This document shows positions 8,436 to 16,253 of a stretch of 41,515 nt of DNA, piece by piece. The stretch's first letter is position 1. The number at the start of each line of letters is the position of its first letter. The stretch is from assembly GCA_010028775.1 (NCBI GenBank), contig RHAF01000001.1, positions 1-41,515 of the forward strand, in the 5' to 3' direction. Origin of the DNA: Verrucomicrobiota bacterium (GTDB taxonomy: Bacteria; Verrucomicrobiota; Verrucomicrobiia; Methylacidiphilales; Verrucolacustridaceae). A program made the position numbers and the translations under genes. The notes under the pieces are model-generated. The model did no database searches. It was not told the DNA's origin and worked only from the letters and a program-made list of their open reading frames with translations.

Positions 8436-10439
8436 ATGAAAAATGTGAACCTCGTCCTCTGCCTGCACATGCACCAACCGGTGGGCAACCTGCCGGAGGT
8501 GGTGGACCGGATCACCCGGGAGGTGTACCGCCCGGTGATCGGGGTCCTGCAGAAACATCCCGGCGTAGCGGTGAACCTGCATGTGAGCGGATGTTTGCTG
8601 GAAATGTTGCAAGCTCGCCACTCGGACCTGCTTACCACCCTCAAGGAACTGGTGGCGTCCGGTCGGGTGGAAATGATGTCCGGTGGGTTTTACGAGCCAG
8701 TGCTGGTGGGGTGGTCGGAGGAGGACCGCGACGGGCAACTGGCGAAAATGGCGGGATGGCTGAAGGAGAAGCTGGGGGCTGAACCGTCGGGGGCGTGGCT
8801 GGCCGAGGGAGTCTGGGGACCCTCGCTCTGCGGAGCCCTTCACCGGGCTGGGTTGCGGTATGTTCCCCTGGAGGGATCTTTCTTCCTGCAGGCCGGCATC
8901 GTTCCGGCCAAGCTGAACGGCCATTATGTCACCGATCAGGCGGGGGATCTGATCCATGTGTTACCGACCTGCCCCGATTTGGCCCGGTTGCTCCCTCATG
9001 CCCCGATGGACGAACTTTTCGGATATTTGAGGCGGGTGGCCAACCGGGGGGAGGATGTGACCCTGACCCTGGCCGCGGACCTGGAGACCTGGCCGGCCTT
9101 GGCCGGCGGGGCGGCGGGTTACCTGGAGCAGTTGTTCTCCCGGCTTGAGGAATCGCAAAACTGGATCCATACCCTGACGGGCGTGGCGCAACTGGAGCGG
9201 CAGGCGCCCAAGGGTCAGGTGGCCCTGCCCCCGGGCACTCCAGCGGAACTGGGCGGGTGGTCGCTTCCGGGAAACGCGCGCAGGGAATTTTTCCGCGAAC
9301 GCGGGCAGTTGGGGCAGCGTTACGACGCCCCCAAGATCCTTCCTTTTTTCCGTGGGGGATCCTGGGCGTCATACCGGGTGCGTTACGGGGAGGTCAACCA
9401 GATGTACCGCAAAAATCTCCAGTTGGGCCGCCGGTTGAAGGCCAAGGGCTCCCACCCGAACTCGCGTTCGGTGCAGGAGAGGTTGTGGCGGGCCCAGTGT
9501 TCGACCGTCCAGTGGCATGGAACGCGGGGGGGGCTTCATCTTCCCCACCTGCGGGAGGCGATCTGGCGTGAACTGCTGGCGGCCGAGTCGGAACTGCGCA
9601 GCGGGCAGACGGAGGCGGAACTGTTGCGGGAGGACATGGATGCGGACGGCCAAAGCGAAATCCTGGTGGGTCATCCCCGCCTGACCTTGATGGTCTCGCC
9701 GCACCAGGGCGGATGCTGCGTGGAGATGGGATTGCCGGAGCATGGAAGGAATTTGGCGGACGTCCTGACGCGAAGGGACGAGGAGACCCAGGGGGCGGCC
9801 TCCCACTTCTCGGACTGGTACGAGCGGCATCTTTTCCAGGACCATCTTTTTGCAAGGGGCACGACGGTGGAGCAGTTGGCGGGCGGCCAGTGTCCCGAGT
9901 TGGGGGATTTCATCCTGCAACCATTCCAACTCCGGGGAATGAGGCAGACGGGAAACCGCGTCACGCTGGAGATGCAGAGGGACGGGGGCTTGTACCGGAT
10001 GGGGACGAGGCAACCGTGCCTGTTGCAGAAAGTCTACTCCCTCGATGTGGCGGAGGGAGTGATGGAGGTCTCCTACCAGATCACCAACACCGGGCCCTTG
10101 CCCTTGGAGGCGGTCTTCGCCAGTGAACTCAACCTCAACGTCGGATCCGATCAGTCTGACCGCAGCGGATGGAAGTGCGGAAAGGAGAAGAGGCCGGGCC
10201 GGGAAAGCTGGCAGAAGCAGGATGGCGGAAGCGTGACGGTTTTTTCCTCCGACGGATTGGAAGTGCGCATTGTTCCGGATCTCATGCCCCTGATCTGGGG
10301 TTATCCCTTGCTGGACACTGAAAAGGGCCCCGATGGCCCGATCCGGCAGGGTTACTGCCTACTTTTCGGGCTTCATTTGGATCTGAAGGCGGGTGCGAAG
10401 GCCGAGGCCAGACTCAAGCTGAACTACCGCCGAATCTAG
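8436..10439 (+). CDS. GH57 4-alpha-glucanotransferase-type enzyme (with DUF1925/DUF1926-like C-terminus)
   Basis: A 667-residue enzyme resembling the Thermococcus litoralis 4-alpha-glucanotransferase (659 residues). It starts LVLCLHMHQPVGNLPE. Glu124 in WLAEGVWGP corresponds to the known nucleophile (Glu123 in T. litoralis), and Asp215 in LAADLETW to the acid/base (Asp214). The C-terminal 350 residues form the beta-sandwich region typical of this subfamily. The frame is open from 8373, inside the preceding gene, but homology begins at the ATG at 8436, ten bases after the upstream stop and preceded by AAAGG. The predicted job is disproportionation of maltodextrins. With the other GH57 it would form a glycogen-remodelling pair. 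Cytoplasmic, as no signal peptide is seen. Confidence 0.87.
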   Translation: MKNVNLVLCLHMHQPVGNLPEVVDRITREVYRPVIGVLQKHPGVAVNLHVSGCLLEMLQARHSDLLTTLKELVASGRVEMMSGGFYEPVLVGWSEEDRDGQLAKMAGWLKEKLGAEPSGAWLAEGVWGPSLCGALHRAGLRYVPLEGSFFLQAGIVPAKLNGHYVTDQAGDLIHVLPTCPDLARLLPHAPMDELFGYLRRVANRGEDVTLTLAADLETWPALAGGAAGYLEQLFSRLEESQNWIHTLTGVAQLERQAPKGQVALPPGTPAELGGWSLPGNARREFFRERGQLGQRYDAPKILPFFRGGSWASYRVRYGEVNQMYRKNLQLGRRLKAKGSHPNSRSVQERLWRAQCSTVQWHGTRGGLHLPHLREAIWRELLAAESELRSGQTEAELLREDMDADGQSEILVGHPRLTLMVSPHQGGCCVEMGLPEHGRNLADVLTRRDEETQGAASHFSDWYERHLFQDHLFARGTTVEQLAGGQCPELGDFILQPFQLRGMRQTGNRVTLEMQRDGGLYRMGTRQPCLLQKVYSLDVAEGVMEVSYQITNTGPLPLEAVFASELNLNVGSDQSDRSGWKCGKEKRPGRESWQKQDGGSVTVFSSDGLEVRIVPDLMPLIWGYPLLDTEKGPDGPIRQGYCLLFGLHLDLKAGAKAEARLKLNYRRI

Positions 10440-10460
10440 AGCAGGATTGCCGTTTTTTTG

Positions 10461-10482
10461 CCCTTCTGATAGGGTGTTTTTT
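10461..10482 (+). terminator. Weak intrinsic terminator-like hairpin after the glucan operon
   Basis: CCCT (10461-10464) pairs with AGGG (10471-10474) around a six-base loop and is followed by TTTTTT at 10477-10482. The stem is short, so activity is uncertain. The T-run ends one base before the ATG of the next gene, so the element would also sit in that gene's translation start region. Confidence 0.35.
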
Positions 10483-10483
10483 C

Positions 10484-10888
10484 ATGAAAATTCACCCAAG
10501 CGGACCGTATCTAGCCACCCTTCTCGTCTTGGGCTTGGGGGGATGCACCATTCCCGATGATGCAACCGACGTGAAAACGACGTACGGAGACACCACAAGC
10601 AGTTCCACCCCCCTCCCTGACTCCTCGTCCACCCACGCGGATAGTGATAAGACCGAAAAAACCGACACGACCGTGTCGCAGGAAAAAAAGCCCTGGAGCC
10701 CTCCCGAGGGAACGGAAAAAAGCGCCCCGGCCAAGGCGAGTTACCCCAAGGCGGAAAAAGTTTCGGGCAAGCCGGGCATGGTTCGCAGCCCTTATGCGCC
10801 CTATGCCGGGCTGGTGGACGTCAAAGGTTTTGCCCCAGGCACCGAGGTCAAATGCCCCTACACGGGCAAGATATTTCTCGTCCCGTAA
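10484..10888 (+). CDS. Small lipoprotein with disordered linker and conserved-looking C-terminal CPYTGK motif
   Basis: 134 residues. A signal peptide ends at LGLGGC, giving a lipidated Cys21. Residues 22-85 are rich in Ser, Thr, Asp, Lys and Pro and look disordered. The last 30 residues are different in character: PYAPYAGLVDVKGFAPGTEV, then KCPYTGKIFLVP, ending exactly at the stop. This short end resembles a compact conserved tail; I recognise no named domain. No Shine-Dalgarno is present in front of the ATG, only the T-rich end of a hairpin. The gene follows the GH57 genes by 44 bases and precedes the Lrp regulator by 29. Function unknown; it probably faces the periplasm from the outer or inner membrane. 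Confidence 0.7.
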   Translation: MKIHPSGPYLATLLVLGLGGCTIPDDATDVKTTYGDTTSSSTPLPDSSSTHADSDKTEKTDTTVSQEKKPWSPPEGTEKSAPAKASYPKAEKVSGKPGMVRSPYAPYAGLVDVKGFAPGTEVKCPYTGKIFLVP

Positions 10889-10894
10889 TCCCGC

Positions 10895-10909
10895 CGCCTC
10901 CTTGAGGCG
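10895..10909 (+). promoter_or_regulatory. Small hairpin holding the ribosome-binding site of the Lrp-type gene
   Basis: CGCCTC (10895-10900) and GAGGCG (10904-10909) form a six-base-pair stem with a CTT loop. The only plausible Shine-Dalgarno for the ATG at 10918 is the GAGG at 10904-10907, which lies in the 3' arm. This could damp translation of the regulator. No T-run follows. Confidence 0.3.
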
Positions 10910-10917
10910 ATTCCGCC

Positions 10918-11397
10918 ATGAACCCCCTTCTGCAGATTTTGAAAGAGAAGGGGCGTGCCACCACGGCCGAACTTTCCCGCCTGACCGGCAAAAGCGAAAA
11001 AGAGGTGGAGGCGACCCTCCGCAAGTTTGAGGACGATCGCGTCATCCTCGGCTATCAGGCGGTCTTGGATCCGGACAAAACCGGAAGCGGCGGCGTGCGT
11101 GCGGTCATTGAGGTTCGCATCACCCCGGAGAGGGACGGGGGTTTCGACCGGATTGCGGCCCGGGTGGCACGTTACCCGGAGGTGGTTTCCTGCCAACTGA
11201 TGAGCGGCGGTTACGACCTGCTCATCGTGGTGGAGGGGCAAGATCTGCGCCAGGTCGCGAGTTTTGTGGCGGAAAAACTTTCCACCATCCAGGGGGTCAT
11301 CTCGACGGCCACCCATTTCCAGCTGAAGACCTACAAGGAGGCGGGGGTGTTGTTTCTGGCGGACGAAAAGGTGGAGCGGCTTTCCGTTTCGCCGTGA
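10918..11397 (+). CDS. Lrp/AsnC family transcriptional regulator
   Basis: 159 residues with the classic two-part layout: an N-terminal winged helix-turn-helix (about residues 1-50; LKEKGRATTAELSRLTGKSE) and a C-terminal RAM/AsnC ligand-binding domain (about 65-145; VIEVRITPERDGGFDRIA ... GGYDLLIVVEG). Family members form dimers/octamers and respond to amino acids. Its stop overlaps the start of the next gene, an aminotransferase (GTGA, 4 bases), so the two are very likely co-translated and the regulator probably controls this amino-acid-linked operon, itself included. The specific effector is unknown. Confidence 0.9.
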   Translation: MNPLLQILKEKGRATTAELSRLTGKSEKEVEATLRKFEDDRVILGYQAVLDPDKTGSGGVRAVIEVRITPERDGGFDRIAARVARYPEVVSCQLMSGGYDLLIVVEGQDLRQVASFVAEKLSTIQGVISTATHFQLKTYKEAGVLFLADEKVERLSVSP

Positions 11398-12596
11398 AGA
11401 AGCCGGCGGACTTCCTCGCCGAGCATGTGCGCGGGATTCCGCGCTCGGGCATCCGGGATTTTTTCGAACTGGTGCAAAAGCGGGGGGATGTCATTTCCCT
11501 GGGCATCGGCGAGCCGGATTCCTCCGCCCCGTGGGCGGTGCGCGAGGCGGCGATTTATTCCCTGGAGCATGGCCGGACGGGATACACCTCGAATCTTGGC
11601 GCACCCAAGCTCCGCCAGGAAATCGCCCGGTATGCCGGAAAGACCTTCGGGCAGGATTACCAGGCCGACAGCGAGATCCTCGTCTCGGTGGGAGTCAGTG
11701 AGGCGATCGATCTTGCGCTGAGGGCGGTGCTGAATCCCGGGGAGACGGTCCTTTATCACGAGCCCTGTTATGTCTCCTACGCGCCATCGATCGCTTTGGC
11801 CTTCGGTAAATCCCGGGCCATCCAGACCCGTCCGGAAAACGGATTCCGTCTGGACCCCGCCGCGGTGGCTCAGGCGGCGGACGGAGCCAAGGTCCTGCTG
11901 CTCAATTTCCCGACCAACCCTACCGGGGCAGTTCTTGCCGGCCGGGAACTCGATGCCTTGGCCAAGGTCTGCGTGGAGAAGAACCTGTTGGTGATCAGCG
12001 ACGAGATTTACGCCGAACTGACCTACGAGGGACGTCACGAGTCCATCGTCAGTCGCCCGGGAATGCGGGAAAGAACCATCCTCCTGCACGGGTTGAGCAA
12101 GGCGTTTGCCATGACGGGATTCCGGATCGGCTACGCCTGCGCGCCTGCGGCACTGATCGAGGCGATGATGAAGATCCACCAGTACTCGATTCTCTGCGCC
12201 CCCACGCCCAGCCAGGAGGCGGCGATCGAGGCGTTGAAGGGGGCGGAGACCACCACCAGCGAGGCGCGGGAAACTTACCGGATCCGGCGAGACTTCCTCG
12301 GGCGCCGGCTGCGGGAGGCGGGATTGCCCTGTGCCCATCCCGCGGGGGCTTTTTATCTTTTTGTCGATGTGCGGGGGACCGGGCTCGGCTCCAGGGATTT
12401 CGCCCTTCGGTTGCTGGAGGAGGAGCAGGTGGCGGTGGTTCCGGGATGCGCCTTTGGTCCGGGAGGTGAGGGATTTGTCCGCTGCAGTTATGCCACCGCA
12501 CTGGACCGGATCGAGGTGGCGGCAGAGCGGATCGTGCGGTTTGTCGGCCGGCTGAAAAATCCCGCCCAAGCCCCGCGCTTGGCGGTGGTGAGGTAG
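11394..12596 (+). CDS. PLP-dependent class I/II aminotransferase
   Basis: A 400-residue fold-type I aminotransferase. PLP-site residues are visible: NFPTNPTG (171-178), DEIYAEL (Asp203, Tyr206), the Schiff-base lysine in LSKAFAMTG (Lys236), and the phosphate/carboxylate-binding arginine in GFRIGY. This is the pattern of aspartate/aromatic or broad-specificity aminotransferases such as PatA. The GTG start overlaps the stop of the Lrp gene by 4 bases; there is no competing start nearby. Pairing with an Lrp-type regulator is common for amino-acid aminotransferases. The amino donor and keto acid cannot be assigned from sequence. Confidence 0.9.
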   Translation: MKKPADFLAEHVRGIPRSGIRDFFELVQKRGDVISLGIGEPDSSAPWAVREAAIYSLEHGRTGYTSNLGAPKLRQEIARYAGKTFGQDYQADSEILVSVGVSEAIDLALRAVLNPGETVLYHEPCYVSYAPSIALAFGKSRAIQTRPENGFRLDPAAVAQAADGAKVLLLNFPTNPTGAVLAGRELDALAKVCVEKNLLVISDEIYAELTYEGRHESIVSRPGMRERTILLHGLSKAFAMTGFRIGYACAPAALIEAMMKIHQYSILCAPTPSQEAAIEALKGAETTTSEARETYRIRRDFLGRRLREAGLPCAHPAGAFYLFVDVRGTGLGSRDFALRLLEEEQVAVVPGCAFGPGGEGFVRCSYATALDRIEVAAERIVRFVGRLKNPAQAPRLAVVR

Positions 12597-12603
12597 ACCC
12601 GCT

Positions 12604-14169
12604 TTGCGTTACGATGCGGTAATCGTCGGGGCGGGCCACAACGGCCTGATCTGCGCCTGTTATTTGGCCAAGGCTGGGCTGAAGGTGGCGGTGGTGGAAA
12701 AAAGGGAGTTGCCCGGGGGGGCGGTCTGCACGAGGGACGATCTGGTTCCCGGATTCCGTTTCGACGTCGGATCCTCGGTGCACATCATGATTCACCAGAC
12801 CCCGGTGGTGGCGGAGCTCGAGCTGGGGAGGGAAGGGCTGGAATACATCGAAATGGATCCTTGGGCCCACTATCCGGTGCCAGGTTCGGGGGAGGGAATT
12901 TCGTTTTACCGGTCGGTGGAAAAGACCTGTGAGAGCATCGCGCGCTTCAGTTTGCGGGACGCCCAAGCGTACCGACGGTATGTGGAGAGATGGACCGAGT
13001 TGAACGAGGGGGTGTTTGAGACCTTTTTGGCCCCGCCGTCCCCGGGAAGGCTTTTCTCCACCATCGTGAAAAGAAATCTCTTCCGGCCCCAGTCCCGTAG
13101 GCTTTGGTCGAGCCTGGACACCGCCCGTCAGCTGATGGCGCCGTACGGCGAGGTGATCAAGGAGACGTTTGAAAACGAGCATCTGCGCACGGCGATGTTG
13201 TGGCTTTCGGCGCAGAGCGGACCGGCCCCCGCGGAGGTGGCCAGCGGCGACATGTTTGGCTGGAATGCGATGATCCACAAGGGGGGAGCTAAGCGGGCCA
13301 AGGGGGGGAGCGGTTCGTTGGCCACCGCCCTGGTGAAGTGCCTGAAGCGGCACGGCGGGGAGATTCATCTGGGAGTTGCCGTGCGCCGTGTGAGGCGGAA
13401 CGGATCCGGCTGGACGGTGGAAGCTGGGGAAAAGAGCTGGGAGTCGTCCCGGGTGGTGGCGGCCTGCCATTTGAAGACTTTCTTCGTGGACCTGCTGGAG
13501 GGCGGCCCGGCGGAACTCCGGGAGCGGGTGGGCAAGGCAAGGATTGGCAACGGGTTTGGCATGGTGGTGCGGCATGCGGTGGAGGAGTTGCCGGTCTACG
13601 GTCCCTCCGTGCAGAGCGGAAAACAGCCGCGGGAATATCATCCGGCGATGCAGTTGCTTTGCCGCGATCAGGCCATGCTGGAGAGCAGTTATCAGGATTA
13701 CCTGGCGGGCCGTCCCCCCGCCCGGCCCAGCGTGGTGGCAATGACCTTTTCGGGAATCGATCCGACGCTGGCTCCGGCGGGGAAACACACCCTCTTCACC
13801 TGGGCCCAGTACCACACCTACGACCTGAGAAACGGGGAGAACTGGGATGCGATCCGCGAGCGGGAGGCGGACAAACTCTACGACCTGGTCTGCGAGTATG
13901 CCCCGAACATGCGCGGCAAGATGATCGGCCGGTATATCCAGACTCCCCTGGACCTGGAGCGGGACCTGGGATTGCTGCGGGGGAACGTGATGCACTTTGA
14001 AATGAGCCTCGACCAGATGTTCATGTTCCGCCCGTTGCCGGAGATTTCCTGCTACCGGGCTCCGATGAAGAACCTCTACCTGACCGGGGCCAGCACCCAT
14101 CCGGGCGGGGGCGTTTTCGGGGCCAGCGGCCGGAACACCGCCAAGGTGATCCTGGGTTGGCGGGGATGA
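12604..14169 (+). CDS. FAD-dependent oxidoreductase of the phytoene desaturase/RetSat-like group
   Basis: 521 residues. The N-terminal Rossmann dinucleotide-binding motif reads YDAVIVGAGHNGLICA, with an acidic residue closing the fold (VVEKRELPGG; Glu32). The C-terminal FAD motif is LYLTGASTHPGGGVFGASGR. This is the layout of the CrtI/PYROXD2/carotenoid isomerase group. The start is TTG at 12604; the nearby ATG at 12613 is out of frame, and GAGGT lies about 11 bases upstream of the TTG. It begins 7 bases after the aminotransferase stop. With no other carotenoid genes around, a role in amine or polyisoprenoid oxidation is equally possible. Confidence 0.83.
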   Translation: MRYDAVIVGAGHNGLICACYLAKAGLKVAVVEKRELPGGAVCTRDDLVPGFRFDVGSSVHIMIHQTPVVAELELGREGLEYIEMDPWAHYPVPGSGEGISFYRSVEKTCESIARFSLRDAQAYRRYVERWTELNEGVFETFLAPPSPGRLFSTIVKRNLFRPQSRRLWSSLDTARQLMAPYGEVIKETFENEHLRTAMLWLSAQSGPAPAEVASGDMFGWNAMIHKGGAKRAKGGSGSLATALVKCLKRHGGEIHLGVAVRRVRRNGSGWTVEAGEKSWESSRVVAACHLKTFFVDLLEGGPAELRERVGKARIGNGFGMVVRHAVEELPVYGPSVQSGKQPREYHPAMQLLCRDQAMLESSYQDYLAGRPPARPSVVAMTFSGIDPTLAPAGKHTLFTWAQYHTYDLRNGENWDAIREREADKLYDLVCEYAPNMRGKMIGRYIQTPLDLERDLGLLRGNVMHFEMSLDQMFMFRPLPEISCYRAPMKNLYLTGASTHPGGGVFGASGRNTAKVILGWRG

Positions 14170-14192
14170 CCGGAAGGGAGTAGCCTTCTGTC

Positions 14193-14648
14193 ATGGCCGT
14201 GGCCGCCCGAAAATCCCAGGCAGATCCCATCCGTCAGTTTTCCATTTTTCTGGCGAACAAGGCGGGGCGGTTGCTGGAGCTGATCCGGATTCTGCAAAGC
14301 CGCCACGTCCACGTGGTGGCGCTGACCATCCTCGACACCACCGACAGCGCGATCGTGCGGATGGTGGTCGACGATCCCGATACGGCGCGGGCGATTTTTC
14401 ACGAACAGGCGGTGGCCCACACCGAATCCACCGTCGTGGCGGTGGAGCTGGAGGCGGCTACCGAGCTCCCGAAAGTCCTATCTTCCTTGCTCGAGGCCGA
14501 GATCAATATCCTGACGACCTACGCCTTCCTCGTCCGCCCCGAGGCCCGGCCCGCCCTCTGCCTCAACCTCGATGACAACGAGCTCGGGGCACAAGTGCTT
14601 TCGCGCGGGGGATTCAAGCTCCTGGGGCAGGGCGATATCTCCCGTTGA
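14193..14648 (+). CDS. Double-ACT-domain protein
   Basis: 151 residues made of two ACT domains: about residues 15-80 (RQFSIFLANKAGRLLELIRI) and 82-145 (VVAVELEAATELPKVLSSLL). There is no attached enzyme domain, so it is probably a stand-alone amino-acid-binding sensor or regulatory subunit. It resembles the small ACT proteins related to acetolactate synthase regulatory subunits. It lies 23 bases after the FAD oxidoreductase and 13 bases before mqnC, within the Lrp-aminotransferase operon, which would fit amino-acid-dependent control of one of those enzymes. The ligand and partner are unknown. Confidence 0.8.
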   Translation: MAVAARKSQADPIRQFSIFLANKAGRLLELIRILQSRHVHVVALTILDTTDSAIVRMVVDDPDTARAIFHEQAVAHTESTVVAVELEAATELPKVLSSLLEAEINILTTYAFLVRPEARPALCLNLDDNELGAQVLSRGGFKLLGQGDISR

Positions 14649-14661
14649 ACGGCAAGCGGGC

Positions 14662-15765
14662 ATGAGCCGTCTTTTGGCCGAAGTCCGGTCGGGCAGGAGA
14701 ATCACGGCCGGGGAGGCGATGGAAATTTACCGTTGGCCCCTGGCCCTGCTGGGGGAGTTGGCGGACGAGCGGAGGAGGGCGGTCAAAAGGAAGGATTACG
14801 GGGGCCGCGGGGAGGAGGTGGTCACCTACATCGTCGACCGGAACATCAACTACACCAACGTGTGCGACGTGTACTGCAAGTTCTGTGCGTTTTACCGGAC
14901 GGAAAAAGATGCGGATCACTATGTTCTCAGCCGGGAACAGATCGACGCGAAGCTCGACGAGCTGGTGGCGGTGGGGGGCAACCAGATCCTTCTGCAGGGC
15001 GGGCATCATCCGCGGCTGGATCTGGACTGGTACCTGGATCTTTTGCGGCACCTGAGGTCCAAATATCCGCAGGTGAACATCCACGGTTTTTCCCCCCCCG
15101 AGTTCAACCATTTTGCCGGGGTTTTCGGAATGCCTCTGGAGAAGGTGATCGGAAAATTCAGGGAGGCGGGTCTGGGCAGCATTCCCGGGGGTGGGGCGGA
15201 GATTTTGGTCGACCGGGTCCGGCAACGCATCGCCCCAAGAAAATGTGATTCCGATGCCTGGCTGCGGGTGATGGAGATCGGTCATGGGATGGGATTGCGT
15301 TCGAGCGCGACAATGATGTTCGGGCACGTGGAGAGCGTGGAGGAGAGGATCGAGCACATGGAGAGGTTGAGGGACCTGCAGGACAGGACGGGGGGATTCA
15401 CCGCCTTTATCTGTTGGACTTTTCAACCGGAGAACACTGTGCTCAAAGCGGAGAGGGCTGGGTCCCACGAGTATCTAAGGATGCAGGCGTTGGCCCGCAT
15501 CTTTCTCGACAACATTCCCAACATCCAGTCGAGCTGGGTGACGCAGGGCCCGGCGATGGGGCAGGTGGCGCTAAAGTTCGGCGCGAACGATTTCGGAAGC
15601 CTGATGATGGAGGAGAATGTGGTGTCGAGCGCCGGGACCAGTTTCCGGCTCACCTTGGAAGAGATGAGGAGGTTGATTCGCGAGGCGGGGTATGAACCCC
15701 GGCAAAGGAACAACCATTACGAGTTGGTCGACTCGTGTGCGGAAAAAGCTGTCCTGTCGGCCTGA
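14662..15765 (+). CDS. mqnC: Cyclic dehypoxanthinylfutalosine synthase (radical SAM)
   Basis: Radical SAM enzyme of the futalosine route to menaquinone; it cyclises dehypoxanthinyl futalosine. 367 residues from the ATG at 14662. The [4Fe-4S] motif is VCDVYCKFCAF (Cys68, Cys72, Cys75; CxxxCxxC). Other family signatures are GGNQILLQGGHHP, IHGFSPPE, PGGGAEIL, and a C-terminal block with NDFGSLMMEENVV. The frame is open from 14572, but that part overlaps the ACT gene and is not conserved, so the later start is chosen. No other mqn genes are in the window; they are often scattered. Presence implies the organism makes menaquinone by the futalosine pathway. Confidence 0.93.
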   Translation: MSRLLAEVRSGRRITAGEAMEIYRWPLALLGELADERRRAVKRKDYGGRGEEVVTYIVDRNINYTNVCDVYCKFCAFYRTEKDADHYVLSREQIDAKLDELVAVGGNQILLQGGHHPRLDLDWYLDLLRHLRSKYPQVNIHGFSPPEFNHFAGVFGMPLEKVIGKFREAGLGSIPGGGAEILVDRVRQRIAPRKCDSDAWLRVMEIGHGMGLRSSATMMFGHVESVEERIEHMERLRDLQDRTGGFTAFICWTFQPENTVLKAERAGSHEYLRMQALARIFLDNIPNIQSSWVTQGPAMGQVALKFGANDFGSLMMEENVVSSAGTSFRLTLEEMRRLIREAGYEPRQRNNHYELVDSCAEKAVLSA

Positions 15766-15782
15766 AGCAGGACGAAGCAGTT

Positions 15783-16172
15783 TTACTTGTAACGGATGGC
15801 GCGGCCGTTGGCCCCGCCGGCGGGACCGGTGAACCGGAAGCTGGTATCCACGCGATCGAGAACCACAGCATCCGCTTTCATCTTCCAAGCTTGTTTCTGC
15901 AGGGATTCCTTCATCGATTCCTCGTCGTCCCAGAGAAAAATCTGCGGGGCACTGACCAGGCCGATGACATCGAAGGGCTTTTCCGGACGATCGAGGAGAA
16001 GAGGGATGGACTTCCAAGGCTCGCCTTCCTCGCTGCTGCGGGTGCTTTTCTTGGATCGTTTGCCGCTGGTGGAGGTGCGGCTGGAGGAGTCCTGCGCCAG
16101 AACCTCCGGTGAGGACCAGACCGCCGTGATGACCAGAAGAAGTGAGATGCCAAAGATTTTGGATAATTGCAT
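15783..16172 (-). CDS. Small exported protein of unknown function
   Basis: 129 residues from the ATG at 16172. A signal peptide is clear: MQLSK, a hydrophobic core to about residue 18, and a likely signal peptidase I site at VLA-QD (after residue 26). A Ser/Lys/Arg-rich linker follows. The remaining 80 residues contain RPFEK-like PFDVIGLVSA and QAWKMKADAVVLD, a pattern reminiscent of small heavy-metal-binding/YbjQ-like folds in which repeated helices end in GADAVV. That resemblance is only suggestive. A longer frame to 16247 is less likely because the signal peptide would become internal. Convergent with mqnC (17 bases apart) and divergent from cstA (81 bases). Confidence 0.65.
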   Translation of the reverse strand: MQLSKIFGISLLLVITAVWSSPEVLAQDSSSRTSTSGKRSKKSTRSSEEGEPWKSIPLLLDRPEKPFDVIGLVSAPQIFLWDDEESMKESLQKQAWKMKADAVVLDRVDTSFRFTGPAGGANGRAIRYK

Positions 16173-16253
16173 AAATCCGTGATATGCGTGCCGGTGCGGT
16201 TGGCAAGCCGGATGACGGCTGGATGTGGACAAAAAAAACGCTAACAAGGTGGC

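Noticed and set aside
12049..14100. 683-residue open frame on the minus strand
   Set aside because: Opposite two strongly conserved genes (aminotransferase and FAD oxidoreductase); Pro/Arg/His-rich shadow frame.
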